Of a stretch of DNA of 64,000 nt, positions 63,553 to 64,000 are shown in pieces. The notes beneath the pieces are model-generated. The model made no database searches, was not told the origin of the DNA, and saw nothing but the letters and a program-made list of their open reading frames with translations. Location of the stretch: the NCBI RefSeq assembly GCF_000378045.1, contig NZ_KB899104.1, positions 62,001 to 126,000 of the forward strand, in the 5' to 3' direction. Both the position numbers and the translations under genes were made by a program. The DNA is from Marinobacterium rhizophilum DSM 18822 (GTDB lineage: Bacteria; Pseudomonadota; Gammaproteobacteria; Pseudomonadales; Balneatricaceae). The stretch's first letter is position 1; every line of letters starts with the position of its first letter.

Positions 63553-63665
63553 AGGCTAATGAAGCCGACCGTCCCATGCCATCGCCGCCCCTGAGCATCA
63601 GCCGCAGTGTTGTGGCATCGCCAAATGCTTGGCTGCCCGTTGAAAAGCGGTAGCGGTGCGGTTCT

Positions 63666-63872
63666 CTACCTGCAGTCGGGCGGCGCGCCCTCATCGCACT
63701 TTCTGCACTCCAGCGCAGAGCCCAGCATGGCGGCCCGCCCCGTTGCGGTAACCACCCAGGGCCGGTTGACCCAGGGTGGCGTGTGGCGCACATGCTGAAA
63801 ATGCCCACACGCCAGCTGCGCGACCCAGTCACCCGCCTCATCGCGGTGGTAGCCGGTAATGACCTGCCTCAT
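63666..63872 (-). CDS. DUF3565 family protein
   Basis: A 68-residue protein matching DUF3565: ITGYHRDEAGDWVAQLACGHFQHVRHTPPWVNRPWVVTATGRA and ECRKCDEG. The His/Cys-rich pattern (CGH, CRKC) suggests a zinc site. A GGGTG site upstream favours this start over an ATG four codons earlier. Function is unknown. Confidence 0.88.
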   Translation of the reverse strand: MRQVITGYHRDEAGDWVAQLACGHFQHVRHTPPWVNRPWVVTATGRAAMLGSALECRKCDEGAPPDCR

Positions 63873-63926
63873 GCTGACACCCATTCACATCACATAAAAT
63901 GACCACGGCGGCGCACAGTCACATGG

Positions 63927-63998
63927 CTAGAGCGGCCAGACCCGCAGAATCAGCGGTACAGCCAGCAGTACAATCAATATTTCCAGTGGTAGCCCCAT
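63927..63998 (-). CDS. possible small membrane peptide or gene end at window edge
   Basis: Reading leftward from an ATG at 63998, 23 codons end at TAG and encode a single hydrophobic helix (MGLPLEILIVLLAVPLILRV). It is at the window boundary, so it may instead be the C-terminus of a longer gene that begins outside. No RBS can be judged. Confidence 0.3.
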   Translation of the reverse strand: MGLPLEILIVLLAVPLILRVWPL

Positions 63999-64000
63999 GC

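Overview
This window appears to be chromosomal DNA from a marine-type gammaproteobacterium (Pseudomonadales/Oceanospirillales-like). The evidence is a GlrK-QseG-GlrR triad, TmcA, TrmN6, YcjX/YcjF, QueF, a proteobacterial methionine salvage set, a PHA synthase-like protein and an ECF11/ChrR stress regulon. No rRNA, tRNA, CRISPR array, prophage or intact transposase was seen. Genus was not resolved. Coding density is high, and many genes overlap by 1-14 bases in operons.

Layout. 0-9 kb: FAH-family hydrolase, dodecin, small secreted proteins, the GlrK/QseG/GlrR two-component system, YbaK, a CigR/SYLF/DUF3820 operon, a MOSC protein and a DUF454 membrane protein. 9-16.5 kb: TmcA, MetE (with a MetR-like operator), DUF924, SmrA and a secreted LysM-like protein. 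16.5-26.6 kb: methionine salvage: mtnK and mtnA diverge, mtnB-mtnC-mtnD form an operon followed by ggt, and an omega-amidase and methionine aminotransferase (YbdL/MtnE type) form a second unit. Two adjacent, related hairpin elements (MITE-like, about 165 bp each, sharing a CTAG) lie between an EF-hand gene and a PhnA-domain gene. 26.6-31 kb: a nucleoside-recognition membrane protein and a ZrgA-type zinc uptake operon (DUF2796 protein with a nine-fold His-Glu repeat, ATPase, permease, DUF3299 protein) preceded by a Zur-like operator. 31-41 kb: YcjX/YcjF, GIY-YIG, TrmN6, Lrp-type regulator, several DUF proteins, an MTHFR-like protein, a retropepsin-like protein, YciH and dGTPase.

41-56 kb is the most unusual part. 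A DUF692 (MNIO/BufB-HvfB) and DUF2063 (BufC/HvfC) pair is present without a recognisable precursor peptide. Next comes a singlet-oxygen-type ECF regulon: rpoE-chrR-ybgA(DUF523/DUF1722)-phrB leftward, and amine oxidase-DUF1365-CFA synthase-MFS-DUF3833 rightward from the same promoter region. A DUF6134-like/SDR/SnoaL operon follows. Three promoter-like sequences with a TGATCC-type -35 and a CGTA -10 precede rpoE, the amine oxidase gene and the DUF6134-like gene at similar distances from their starts, which suggests one regulon. A fructose-type PTS gene is inserted among them. 56-64 kb: cyclophilin, PhaC-like synthase, thioesterase, YdjA nitroreductase, QueF, a YadG/YadH ABC exporter with stacked stem-loops between its genes, a PA2817-like protein and DUF3565.

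Functional themes are recycling of methylthioadenosine-derived sulfur to methionine plus cobalamin-independent methionine synthesis, zinc scavenging, and a light/singlet-oxygen membrane-lipid and DNA-repair response. All assignments come from reading the sequence; no database search was run.
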